In this document: piece by piece, positions 44,456 to 52,214 of the stretch
Layout of the letters: each line of letters opens with the position of its first letter
Position numbering within the stretch: the first letter of the stretch is position 1
Source: Planctomycetaceae bacterium
GTDB taxonomy: Bacteria > Planctomycetota > Planctomycetia > Planctomycetales > Planctomycetaceae
NCBI GenBank assembly: GCA_028284485.1
Contig: JANQRQ010000051.1
Span: 1-64,000, forward strand
Direction: 5' to 3'
Length of the DNA: 64,000 bases
Notes under the pieces: generated by a model
Seen by the model: only the letters and a program-made list of their open reading frames with translations
Database searches by the model: none
What the model was told of the DNA's origin: nothing
Made by a program: the position numbers and the translations under genes

Positions 44456-45991
44456 TCAATTTGTGCGATGCTTGATTGGCCTCGGTGACCATTCCTGTCG
44501 CAGCGTGCGTTTGAGGATCTTGCCGTTCGAGTTCTTCGGCAATTCGTCGTGGAACAGGACATATTTGGGGATTTTAAATTTCGTGACGAATCGCGCTGCG
44601 TGATCGCGAACTTGTTCCGCAGTCGGTTGTTGGCCTGGCTTCGGGACAATTGATACGGCGATTTCCTCCTGAAAGAGGTCGTCCGGTACCCCATAAACAG
44701 CCGCTTCCGACACTTCGGGCAGCTGGTAGATGACTTCTTCAATTTCTCGCGGCGAAATATTCTCGCCACCCTTGATGATCATGTCTTTCTTGCGGTCGGT
44801 AATAAACACGAAGCCCTGTTCGTCGACACGCCCGATGTCACCTGTGTGAAGCCATCCCTCGATAATGGCTTCGCGGGTGGCCTCGTCATTTTTCCAGTAG
44901 CCCAACATGACATTGGGGCCCCGAACGCAGATTTCCCCTTCTTGTCCAGGGGGGAGTTGTCGATTCGCTTGGTCTTGAACGCACAACTCGACTTCCGGAA
45001 TCGCTCGGCCCACCGACCCGACGACGAAATCATCCTCGTCACGATATGCGGTCAGAGCGCAAGTCGCTTCGGATTGGCCATAGCCATCGACGACGCGGCA
45101 ATCAAAAAGCCGCTCGAACTCTGTGCGTATTTCTTCCGACAGCGGAGCGGATCCTGCGGAGACGATTTTGAGGCTGGAAACGTCGTACTTTTCACGTTCG
45201 GGATGATTGATGAGATGCACAAGCATTGTCGGAACCAGCGAACATCGTTCGACTTTGAAGTCTTGAATCGTTTGCAGTGCTTCAGTCGGATCGAAGCGAC
45301 GCAACATCGTGCCCACACCACCCATCAGGGCGCCCAGATAAATAAGCAGGATTCCGTAAACGTGGCTCATCGGCAGCACCATCATCGACCGATAATCTCG
45401 CGGCAAGTCAAAAAGCGAGGCGACCGATTCGACATTGCTGGTCAAATTGCCGTGAGAAAGCATGACCCCTTTGGGGTGTCCCGTTGTCCCGGATGTGTAA
45501 ACTAAGACGGCGAGATCATCAGGTTGCCGGTCGACCAACGAATCGATGGGAGTCGCCGACTCCACGAGAGGCTGAATGTTGATGCAGCCACGGATATCAG
45601 ACTGACCAAACACCAGAATCTGACGAAAACCAGCGATCCCAGCCGTCGCTTCAACAAGTTTCGGTGCAAGCTCCGGCGAAGTGATAACCGTTTCGGCTCC
45701 CGAATTCTCAACGATATATCTGACTTCCGGAGCGACGAGCTGTGGCATGATTGGAACGATGACCGCTCCGAGTCGAGCAATCGCATGGAAGGCCGCCGGC
45801 ACTTCGAGGCAGGATTGCATCATCACGACCACGCGGTCACCGGGCTTGATGCTGTGTTCCTTGAGCAGGGTTGCCAGTGCGCACCAGCGGTTCATCAACT
45901 CGACATTGGTGTACCACCGTCCTTCGAAGTACGAAGACTTGTACTCCCCAAATCGGTCAAGTGCATCGACTGCGAGTTGTGCAACATTCAT
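44456..45991 (-). CDS. AMP-binding acyl-CoA ligase
   Basis: The 511-residue adenylating enzyme has the P-loop LVYTSGTTGHPKGVMLSHGN (about 167-186), GYGQSEAT, the hinge GWLHTGDIGRVDEQGFV with DRKKDMIIKGGENISP, and the C-terminal Lys of PKNSNGKILKR. It activates a carboxylic acid with ATP and CoA, thus starting the pathway. It is the first gene of the minus-strand run and has the second copy of the TetR operator about 110 bp before its start. Medium- or long-chain or aromatic acid preference cannot be read from the sequence. Confidence 0.94.
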   Translation of the reverse strand: MNVAQLAVDALDRFGEYKSSYFEGRWYTNVELMNRWCALATLLKEHSIKPGDRVVVMMQSCLEVPAAFHAIARLGAVIVPIMPQLVAPEVRYIVENSGAETVITSPELAPKLVEATAGIAGFRQILVFGQSDIRGCINIQPLVESATPIDSLVDRQPDDLAVLVYTSGTTGHPKGVMLSHGNLTSNVESVASLFDLPRDYRSMMVLPMSHVYGILLIYLGALMGGVGTMLRRFDPTEALQTIQDFKVERCSLVPTMLVHLINHPEREKYDVSSLKIVSAGSAPLSEEIRTEFERLFDCRVVDGYGQSEATCALTAYRDEDDFVVGSVGRAIPEVELCVQDQANRQLPPGQEGEICVRGPNVMLGYWKNDEATREAIIEGWLHTGDIGRVDEQGFVFITDRKKDMIIKGGENISPREIEEVIYQLPEVSEAAVYGVPDDLFQEEIAVSIVPKPGQQPTAEQVRDHAARFVTKFKIPKYVLFHDELPKNSNGKILKRTLRQEWSPRPIKHRTN

Positions 45992-46100
45992 ATCGCGGGT
46001 CAGCTGTTGCTACTGAAGCGAGCCGTTTTTGACTCGATCGGCGCCAAGAAAACTGGCCGGGAATCGGCGAATCGCATGATTCTCAAGTGCTTGCATAATC

Positions 46101-46116
46101 TACCGTACGGTCGGTA
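46101..46116. promoter_or_regulatory. Predicted TetR operator, copy 2
   Basis: TACCGTACGGTCGGTA is the exact reverse complement of the 16-bp site at 22100-22115. It lies 110 bp before the ligase start and 77 bp before the divergent HupE/UreJ-like start, so it can serve both runs. Identity across 16 bases between two gaps 24 kb apart, each at the head of acyl-CoA genes, supports one shared regulator. Confidence 0.78.
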
Positions 46117-46192
46117 GACTGTCCAGTCGTTGGTTGGCCACCGCATTGGGCTGTCGAAAACGACCGGCAATAGATTCTACCGAAGACTCATT

Positions 46193-47359
46193 ATGCGGTC
46201 CGTGTTGCGCTTGTCAGCAATTGTTCTTGTTTGCTGCGCTGATCCGTACCCGGTTCAAGCACATCACCTCGATTACACGCTCGCGACTGCGAAGTTTGGA
46301 CGTGATGAATCGTTCAATGCCACGTTGCAGTTTCATGTTGCAGCGTACGTGCTGAATGAAGAACCAGGATTGTTGACCGACGATGCTATGGCGCGTGTCC
46401 GCGCCATGGGCGATGAGGAGCTACAGTCGAAGATCGAGTTGGCGCGACAGAGTCTGGCAGACGGATTGGTGATTCAGTTCGACGAGCAACGCTGGCGGGC
46501 TGAAAGTTTCGAATTCCCAACCGTGCAAGAGATTCGCGACGACGCGCTCGCAACGCAGCCACAGCCATCGCCACCTGTGACATTCGTCGGTCGGCTACCG
46601 GATGGTGCTCGCACATTCACAGCAATCTTTCCGCCCCGATTGGGGAAAGTGATGCTGAATTTGGAAAGTAATGGGGCGCCGACGAATGTGCAAATCCTGA
46701 GACCGGGCGAACAAAGTTGGCCCTACCTGATGAGCGCCGACGCCGATGATATTGTCGAGCGCGTTCCTAACTCGTGGCTTATCGGGTGGGCGTACTTTCG
46801 CTTGGGGTTTGAGCACATATTGCCGAAAGGTCTCGACCATATTCTGTTTGTGCTTGGTTTGTTTCTGCTGAATCAAAGTTGGCGTGCGCTATTGTTGCAA
46901 GTCACTGCGTTTACGGTCGCGCATTCGGTTACATTGGCACTGTCGATGTATCATGTCGTCTCGCTCCCCGCCCAGGTGGTGGAACCTCTGATTGCATTGT
47001 CGATTGCGTATGTCGCGATTGAGAATATTTGCACATCGACATTGAAGCCGTGGCGACCGGTCGTGGTTTTCATATTCGGATTGTTGCATGGGTTGGGATT
47101 CGCGGGCGTGTTGCGCGAACTGGGCGTTCCAAGTGACGATGCGTTGTTGGCATTGGTGACGTTTAATGTTGGTGTCGAATTTGGGCAACTGGCAGTCATT
47201 GGCCTCGCGTTCTTGGTGGTTGGCTGGTTTCGAAATCGAAGTTGGTATCGTCAGGTCGTTGTGATACCAGCCTCTTGCGTCATCGCCTTCGTCGGTGTCT
47301 ATTGGACTGCCGAAAGAATTTTGCAAAGTACGTCGTTGGCTGCAGCATTTCCGTTTTGA
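46193..47359 (+). CDS. HupE/UreJ-like membrane protein
   Basis: The ATG at 46193 (MRSVLRLSAIVLVCCADPYP) gives a signal peptide ending near VQAHH. A periplasmic domain of about 190 residues is followed by a six-TM HupE/UreJ_2 region starting FEHILPKGLDHILFVLGLFL (about 225). It includes QVTAFTVAHSVTLALSMY and FGLLHGLGFAGVL, which are strong family markers with His residues. The family includes metal (nickel/cobalt) transporters associated with hydrogenase or urease, but neither enzyme is encoded here. It is divergent from the ligase, sharing the operator region, and leads the run with DUF3604 and GMC genes. Confidence 0.88.
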   Translation: MRSVLRLSAIVLVCCADPYPVQAHHLDYTLATAKFGRDESFNATLQFHVAAYVLNEEPGLLTDDAMARVRAMGDEELQSKIELARQSLADGLVIQFDEQRWRAESFEFPTVQEIRDDALATQPQPSPPVTFVGRLPDGARTFTAIFPPRLGKVMLNLESNGAPTNVQILRPGEQSWPYLMSADADDIVERVPNSWLIGWAYFRLGFEHILPKGLDHILFVLGLFLLNQSWRALLLQVTAFTVAHSVTLALSMYHVVSLPAQVVEPLIALSIAYVAIENICTSTLKPWRPVVVFIFGLLHGLGFAGVLRELGVPSDDALLALVTFNVGVEFGQLAVIGLAFLVVGWFRNRSWYRQVVVIPASCVIAFVGVYWTAERILQSTSLAAAFPF

Positions 47360-47392
47360 GTGACAAGTCGACTCTAAGTCGGAGAAGAGCGA

Positions 47393-49999
47393 ATGAAACC
47401 GAGGTTCTTCCTGGTCGCTGGTGTGATCTTGGCAGGGGTTGGTCTTGCAACTTTGCGGCATAGCACGGACGTTCGAGGAACAACCCCCGATCCGGTGAGC
47501 GCCATCCAAACGCCAGACTCGGCTACTGATCTGCGACGGAGAATCGAACAACTGAAGGCTGACATTGCGCAGACTCCGACAGATGGATCAACGGTTCGGG
47601 AGCGTGCTAAAGTTCTGTGGGAATGGGCCAACGCGATTGCGCGCAACGGCGGAGAACTGCCGGTCGAATTGCCATTAGTTTGCGGCTTAGTCCTTTCCGA
47701 TTGGCCGGCTGAAGGTGCTGTGGAGGGTCAGGCACCGGTGATTGATCGCTACGTACATGAATTGCAGGTGCGCGAAGAACAGCCTGAAGCGATTGGGCCG
47801 CTGACAAGCAGTAGTCAGGGGCCGTTTCGGGTGGGGAGCTATCAAACAATCAAACAAACCTACACGGTAGGACGCATGCCGATGTTGGCGGGAGGCGGTG
47901 TGTTGGTGGCCAAACACTTCATGGCGGATCATGCACCGTTTCAAACGGGGAATCCCCAGGGTGACAATTACGTAACGATTTCGTCGTCGAATCCCAACGC
48001 GAAATTCATCGTGACCCAAACACCCTTAAGTGGCATGCATGGTGGTTTTTTTACGCCGGCTGATGTGCTGACATTTCAATTGGAAGGTCCGACATTGGGA
48101 CCGGGAGAGACGATCACCGTCACCTACGGCGATACCTCTCAAGGGTCTCGCGGGTTTCAGGTGCAAACTTACTCCAACAATCGCTTTCCGCTTCCCTTGT
48201 ACGTGGATCTCGAAGGTCAGAAGAATTTTTTCACGCTGCCGATTATCGGTTATCGAGTTATTGGCACACACACGTCAGGTGTGCATGCATTTGCGCCATC
48301 GGTTGTCGGCGTGAACGAATCGTTTGAAGTGTCTGTGCGGAGTCAGGATCAATTCTACAACCGTGCGACTGGACGTATTCCGGCTTACGATGTGACCGTT
48401 GGCGACAGCCACTTGGCCCAGATCGAGGCGGGCGAGGCCCCGATCACGATCCTTCGAGATATTCAGTTTGACCGGCCCGGAGTCTATCGACTGAAGATTC
48501 GTTCGGCTGACGGGAAAATCGCTGGTACGTCGAATCCCATTTGGGTGCAAACGAATCCTCAGCATCGAATTTACTGGGGCGAAACGCACGGTCATTCCGG
48601 ATTTGCTGAAGGGCAGGGGACACCGGACGCGTATTTCGAATTCGGGCGCGACGATGCTCGCCTTGACTTTCTGACCCATTCGGAACACGACATCTGGATG
48701 GATGACAGGGAATGGGAAACACTCAAACAAAACGTCGGCAAGTACAACGAAGAAGGAGAGTTTATCGCGTACTTGGGCTACGAGTGGACAATGCGAGCAG
48801 CGAGCGGTGGGCATCACAATGTTCTGTTTCGAACGCCGGATGAGCGACGCCGTGTTCCGATTCAGGAAGCGGGCACGTTGTCAAGACTATATCAACAACT
48901 CGCTGCGCAAAATGACATGGACGATGTGTTAATTATTCCGCACGCGCATGAACCTGGCGAGTATCGACAGAGCCATCCAGAAATGGAGACATTGGTCGAG
49001 GTTATGTCGATGCACGGTCGGCACGAATGGTTTGGAATTATGTACCTCAATCACGGGCATGAGGTTGGCTTCATTGCAGCGTCGGACGATCATTTGTCGC
49101 ATCCCGGCTACCCGACGCCGTTGGTTCGGGGGTTGGCCGATTCGGGGGGATTGGCTGCCGTTGTTGCTCCAGAAAAAACGACTGACGCGATATTCGATGC
49201 GATGAAGAACTTATCGGCGTATGCGACGACCGGCGATCGGATTCTATTGGATTTCAATGTCAACGACGCCTCGATGGGAAGTCGCATTTCCCATACGGAG
49301 ACGCGTAAAATCCATGGCAGGGTGTATGGGACCGCACCGGTCGAATCAATTACATTGATCAAGAATGGGACCGAAATGTGGTCGCAGGATTGCTTGGCTT
49401 CTGATGATTCGCGATTCGTGGAAATCCGCTTTTGGTCGCCTTCCGACCCGGTCATCCGTGACAGCCCGCGAGGTTGGCGGCAATGGGAAGGTTCGCTGAA
49501 GGTGAGGGGCGCGAAGCTGGTGAGTGTGTCGTCGCCATCGTTTTACAATCCACGGGCGGAATTCGCCCGCATCGATGAAAGCACGCCAGGAAAGGTTGAT
49601 TTTCGGACAATCACAAGGGGCAGCATGAAGTCGATTGTACTCGAATTGGACGGGGCGACTTCCCACACAGCTATCGACATTTCTTTGATTGAAAACACTG
49701 AGCGCTATACTACGCCATCACCGATTCGAAGTTCTGCAGCTTTGCCGGCGGAATCGTTCACGCATTCGATGTCTGTTATTCAGAACGGGAATGCCGTTCA
49801 CAAGATGCAAATTGAGCGATTCACCGATACCATAACAACACGCTTGATCGACCCTGATAGACAATGGGATCAAGAATTCGAATACGTAGACAGTGAGTCT
49901 CCCCAACGTGGCGATTACTATTACGTCCGCGTGAACCAACTTAACGGCCACGCCGCTTGGTCGAGTCCGATCTGGGTTGGGGGGTATAGCGCCAAATAG
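47393..49999 (+). CDS. DUF3604 domain protein, paralog of the 11.5-kb gene
   Basis: The 868-residue protein starts with a signal peptide or anchor (MKPRFFLVAGVILAGVGLAT). It has the same architecture as the first DUF3604 protein: a long beta-rich N-terminal half, then from about residue 396 GETHGHSGFAEG, LTHSEHDIWMDD (about 428), IIPHAHEPGEY and ASDDHLSHPG. These cluster into a PHP-like metal-binding core. The C-terminal SSPIWVGGYSA ending matches that of the paralog. It follows the HupE/UreJ gene by 33 bp and precedes the GMC oxidoreductase by 55 bp. No activity is known to me for the family. Confidence 0.9.
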   Translation: MKPRFFLVAGVILAGVGLATLRHSTDVRGTTPDPVSAIQTPDSATDLRRRIEQLKADIAQTPTDGSTVRERAKVLWEWANAIARNGGELPVELPLVCGLVLSDWPAEGAVEGQAPVIDRYVHELQVREEQPEAIGPLTSSSQGPFRVGSYQTIKQTYTVGRMPMLAGGGVLVAKHFMADHAPFQTGNPQGDNYVTISSSNPNAKFIVTQTPLSGMHGGFFTPADVLTFQLEGPTLGPGETITVTYGDTSQGSRGFQVQTYSNNRFPLPLYVDLEGQKNFFTLPIIGYRVIGTHTSGVHAFAPSVVGVNESFEVSVRSQDQFYNRATGRIPAYDVTVGDSHLAQIEAGEAPITILRDIQFDRPGVYRLKIRSADGKIAGTSNPIWVQTNPQHRIYWGETHGHSGFAEGQGTPDAYFEFGRDDARLDFLTHSEHDIWMDDREWETLKQNVGKYNEEGEFIAYLGYEWTMRAASGGHHNVLFRTPDERRRVPIQEAGTLSRLYQQLAAQNDMDDVLIIPHAHEPGEYRQSHPEMETLVEVMSMHGRHEWFGIMYLNHGHEVGFIAASDDHLSHPGYPTPLVRGLADSGGLAAVVAPEKTTDAIFDAMKNLSAYATTGDRILLDFNVNDASMGSRISHTETRKIHGRVYGTAPVESITLIKNGTEMWSQDCLASDDSRFVEIRFWSPSDPVIRDSPRGWRQWEGSLKVRGAKLVSVSSPSFYNPRAEFARIDESTPGKVDFRTITRGSMKSIVLELDGATSHTAIDISLIENTERYTTPSPIRSSAALPAESFTHSMSVIQNGNAVHKMQIERFTDTITTRLIDPDRQWDQEFEYVDSESPQRGDYYYVRVNQLNGHAAWSSPIWVGGYSAK

Positions 50000-50054
50000 C
50001 GAATTGGAGTCTATTGCAGGTGGCTCGGCTCAAGATACGACAGGGATTTTATTG

Positions 50055-51677
50055 ATGCCAGGGAAAGAATTGGCTGCGGACGCATTGATCATCGGCGCCG
50101 GTCCGACTGGCGCTGTCGCAGCCAAGCGGTTGGCAGCAACCGGAATGCGTGTCGTTGTTCTCGAGCAGGGAGATTGGCCTGACTACACCAAAGCACGTGC
50201 AGATCACGCCGACTTTGAACTCACAGCCGGACGTGATTGGTCGGCGAATCCCAATCGCAGGCAGGCGCCGGCGGACTATCCGATTAGCGATGAAGACTCC
50301 GACATTTCCGCCGTGCTGTACAATGCCGTGGGCGGTAGCTCGGTTTTATTTGCAGCACATTGGCAGCGCAACATGCCGTCTGATTTTCGAGTGCGCTCAT
50401 TGGACGGTGTTGCCGACGATTGGCCGCTGACTTACGAAGATCTCGAACCGTATTACGAACAAGTCGAAATCGATTTCGGGATTTCGGGTCTAGCCGGCGA
50501 CACGGCCTTTCCACCGGGGAAAGGACCACCGTTGCCTCCTCCGCCGTTGGCTCCGATGGGTCGGCGTGTGGCTCAAGCCCACAACGAACTGGGCTGGCAT
50601 TGGTGGCCGGCTCCCAATGCGATCGCCACCCGGTCGTATGGGAATCTCAAAGAATGCACACAACGTGCGACTTGTATGTGGGGATGTGTTGAAGGTGCCA
50701 AAGGGTCGGCTGACAAGACCCATTGGCCCGACAATGTCTCAAGTGGTGTTCAACTTGTGACCGGTGCGCGTGTGCAACGCTTGGAAGTGAACGATCAAGG
50801 CCTCGTGTCAGGTGCGACTTGGATCGATCGCGAGCGGAAAGAGCATTTTCAAGCAGCTGACGTCACCATTCTCGGTGCCAACGGTATTGGCACTCCGCGG
50901 TTGCTATTGGTTTCAGCGAACGAACAGTTTCCGGATGGACTGGCTAATTCGTCAGGGCTGGTTGGACGTCGGTTGATGATGCATCCATTTGGGACGGTCG
51001 TCGGGTTGTTCGATGAAGACCTCGGGAGCAGCCGTGGTGTATGGGGGCAACATCTCCATTCCTTGGAATTCTATGAGACGGACGAATCGCGTGGATTCGT
51101 TCGAGGGGCGAAGTGGGGACTCCAGCCGACGGGAGGTCCGGTCTCGATGACACGGGCATACCCCTGGGGCGAAGAAAACGCCATTTGGGGAGAGAGATTT
51201 CATGATGGTATTCGCCGGCGGCTGAACCGCTCAGCGATGTGGGGAATTATTGCCGAAGATCTTCCCGATGACGAGAACCGAATTGTTCTCGATCCCGACC
51301 TCAAAGATGGTGACGGAATCGCGGCCCCGAAAATCATTTACCGCATGTCCGAAAACTCGTATCGGTTGCTCGAATTTCATTTGGCGCGGGCCAAGGAATC
51401 GTTGGAAGCAGCAGGTGCCGTCGAAACGGTCATTGCTCCTTTGATTCGTGAGACCGGCTGGCATTTGCTCGGTACCTGCAAAATGGGGAACGATCCGAAG
51501 ACCTCGGTGGTGAACGCCTGGGGGCAGACGCACGATATTCCAAACCTGTACATCTTCGATGGGAGTATTTGGCCGACTTCCAGCGGCATGAACCCGACCG
51601 CCACGATTGCAGCGATGGCGTTGCGATGCAGCGATCACCTGGTCAAGGAACGACAACAGCAGAAGGTGCCGACATGA
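50055..51677 (+). CDS. GMC family FAD oxidoreductase (large subunit, gluconate-dehydrogenase-like)
   Basis: The ATG at 50055 (MPGKELAADALIIGAGPTGA) is chosen because the FAD loop GAGPTGAVAAKRL follows directly; the longer frame overlaps the DUF3604 gene. The 540 residues also include a Cys-containing CMWGCVEGAKGS, the catalytic His in TGWHLLGTCKMGNDP (about 470) and the terminal SSGMNPTATIAAMALR. This layout fits flavoprotein subunits of membrane-associated gluconate 2-dehydrogenase-like alcohol dehydrogenases. The small subunit gene overlaps by the ATGA pattern. It oxidises an alcohol to a carbonyl, with electrons probably going to a cytochrome. Confidence 0.92.
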   Translation: MPGKELAADALIIGAGPTGAVAAKRLAATGMRVVVLEQGDWPDYTKARADHADFELTAGRDWSANPNRRQAPADYPISDEDSDISAVLYNAVGGSSVLFAAHWQRNMPSDFRVRSLDGVADDWPLTYEDLEPYYEQVEIDFGISGLAGDTAFPPGKGPPLPPPPLAPMGRRVAQAHNELGWHWWPAPNAIATRSYGNLKECTQRATCMWGCVEGAKGSADKTHWPDNVSSGVQLVTGARVQRLEVNDQGLVSGATWIDRERKEHFQAADVTILGANGIGTPRLLLVSANEQFPDGLANSSGLVGRRLMMHPFGTVVGLFDEDLGSSRGVWGQHLHSLEFYETDESRGFVRGAKWGLQPTGGPVSMTRAYPWGEENAIWGERFHDGIRRRLNRSAMWGIIAEDLPDDENRIVLDPDLKDGDGIAAPKIIYRMSENSYRLLEFHLARAKESLEAAGAVETVIAPLIRETGWHLLGTCKMGNDPKTSVVNAWGQTHDIPNLYIFDGSIWPTSSGMNPTATIAAMALRCSDHLVKERQQQKVPT

Positions 51678-52093
51678 GCCTCGACGCGCGTCAACGAGAA
51701 CTGTTTGCGAAATTGGCAGATACGCTGATCCCAGCATCGGAGAATATGCCGTCGTACAGCGAGTCGGATGCGAACGGCGAGTTCCTTGATGCCGTTTTCG
51801 TCGCCCGTCCGGATCTCCACGACGCACTTTGTGAATTACTTGCTCGTGTTGGCGATCAGTCCCCTGCCGATGTTGTTAAAGATCTGCAAAGTCACGCCCC
51901 GGATGAATTTGCCGTATTAGCCGAGATTGTACCGGCTGCTTACTTCATGAATCCTGCTATTCGAGAAGCGATTGGATATTCGGGACAGGGGCCGCAGCCG
52001 ATCGACGTTCGGGTCGATTACATGGAAGACGGTCTGTTGGAGTCGGTGATTCGCCGAGGGCCGGTTTATCGGCCGACGCCGGTTTCGCGATAA
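51674..52093 (+). CDS. Gluconate 2-dehydrogenase subunit 3-like protein
   Basis: Starting from the ATG at 51674, which shares ATGA with the GMC stop, the protein is 139 residues long. It begins MSLDARQRELFAKLADTLIP and ends VDYMEDGLLESVIRRGPVYR, the pattern of the subunit-3 family that accompanies GMC-type flavoproteins. It has no clear Tat signal, unlike the classical subunit 3, so localisation is uncertain. Overlap indicates stoichiometric co-translation with the flavoprotein. No heme subunit gene is seen nearby; the six-heme cytochrome at 7.9 kb is far away. Confidence 0.8.
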   Translation: MSLDARQRELFAKLADTLIPASENMPSYSESDANGEFLDAVFVARPDLHDALCELLARVGDQSPADVVKDLQSHAPDEFAVLAEIVPAAYFMNPAIREAIGYSGQGPQPIDVRVDYMEDGLLESVIRRGPVYRPTPVSR

Positions 52094-52214
52094 TGATAAA
52101 TCGTGACCAAGACCATGCAGCCGTTCACTCACTAGATGACGGCGATCCGTGCTAGCTGTCGCCCACATCGTCATTCTATGAGGCGTCAAGGCCTCCGAAC
52201 GGAAGATCGCCGAT

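Noticed and set aside
46889-47551. 220-codon minus-strand frame
   Set aside because: It is antisense to the HupE/UreJ-like and DUF3604 genes and has low-complexity His/Asn/Cys content.
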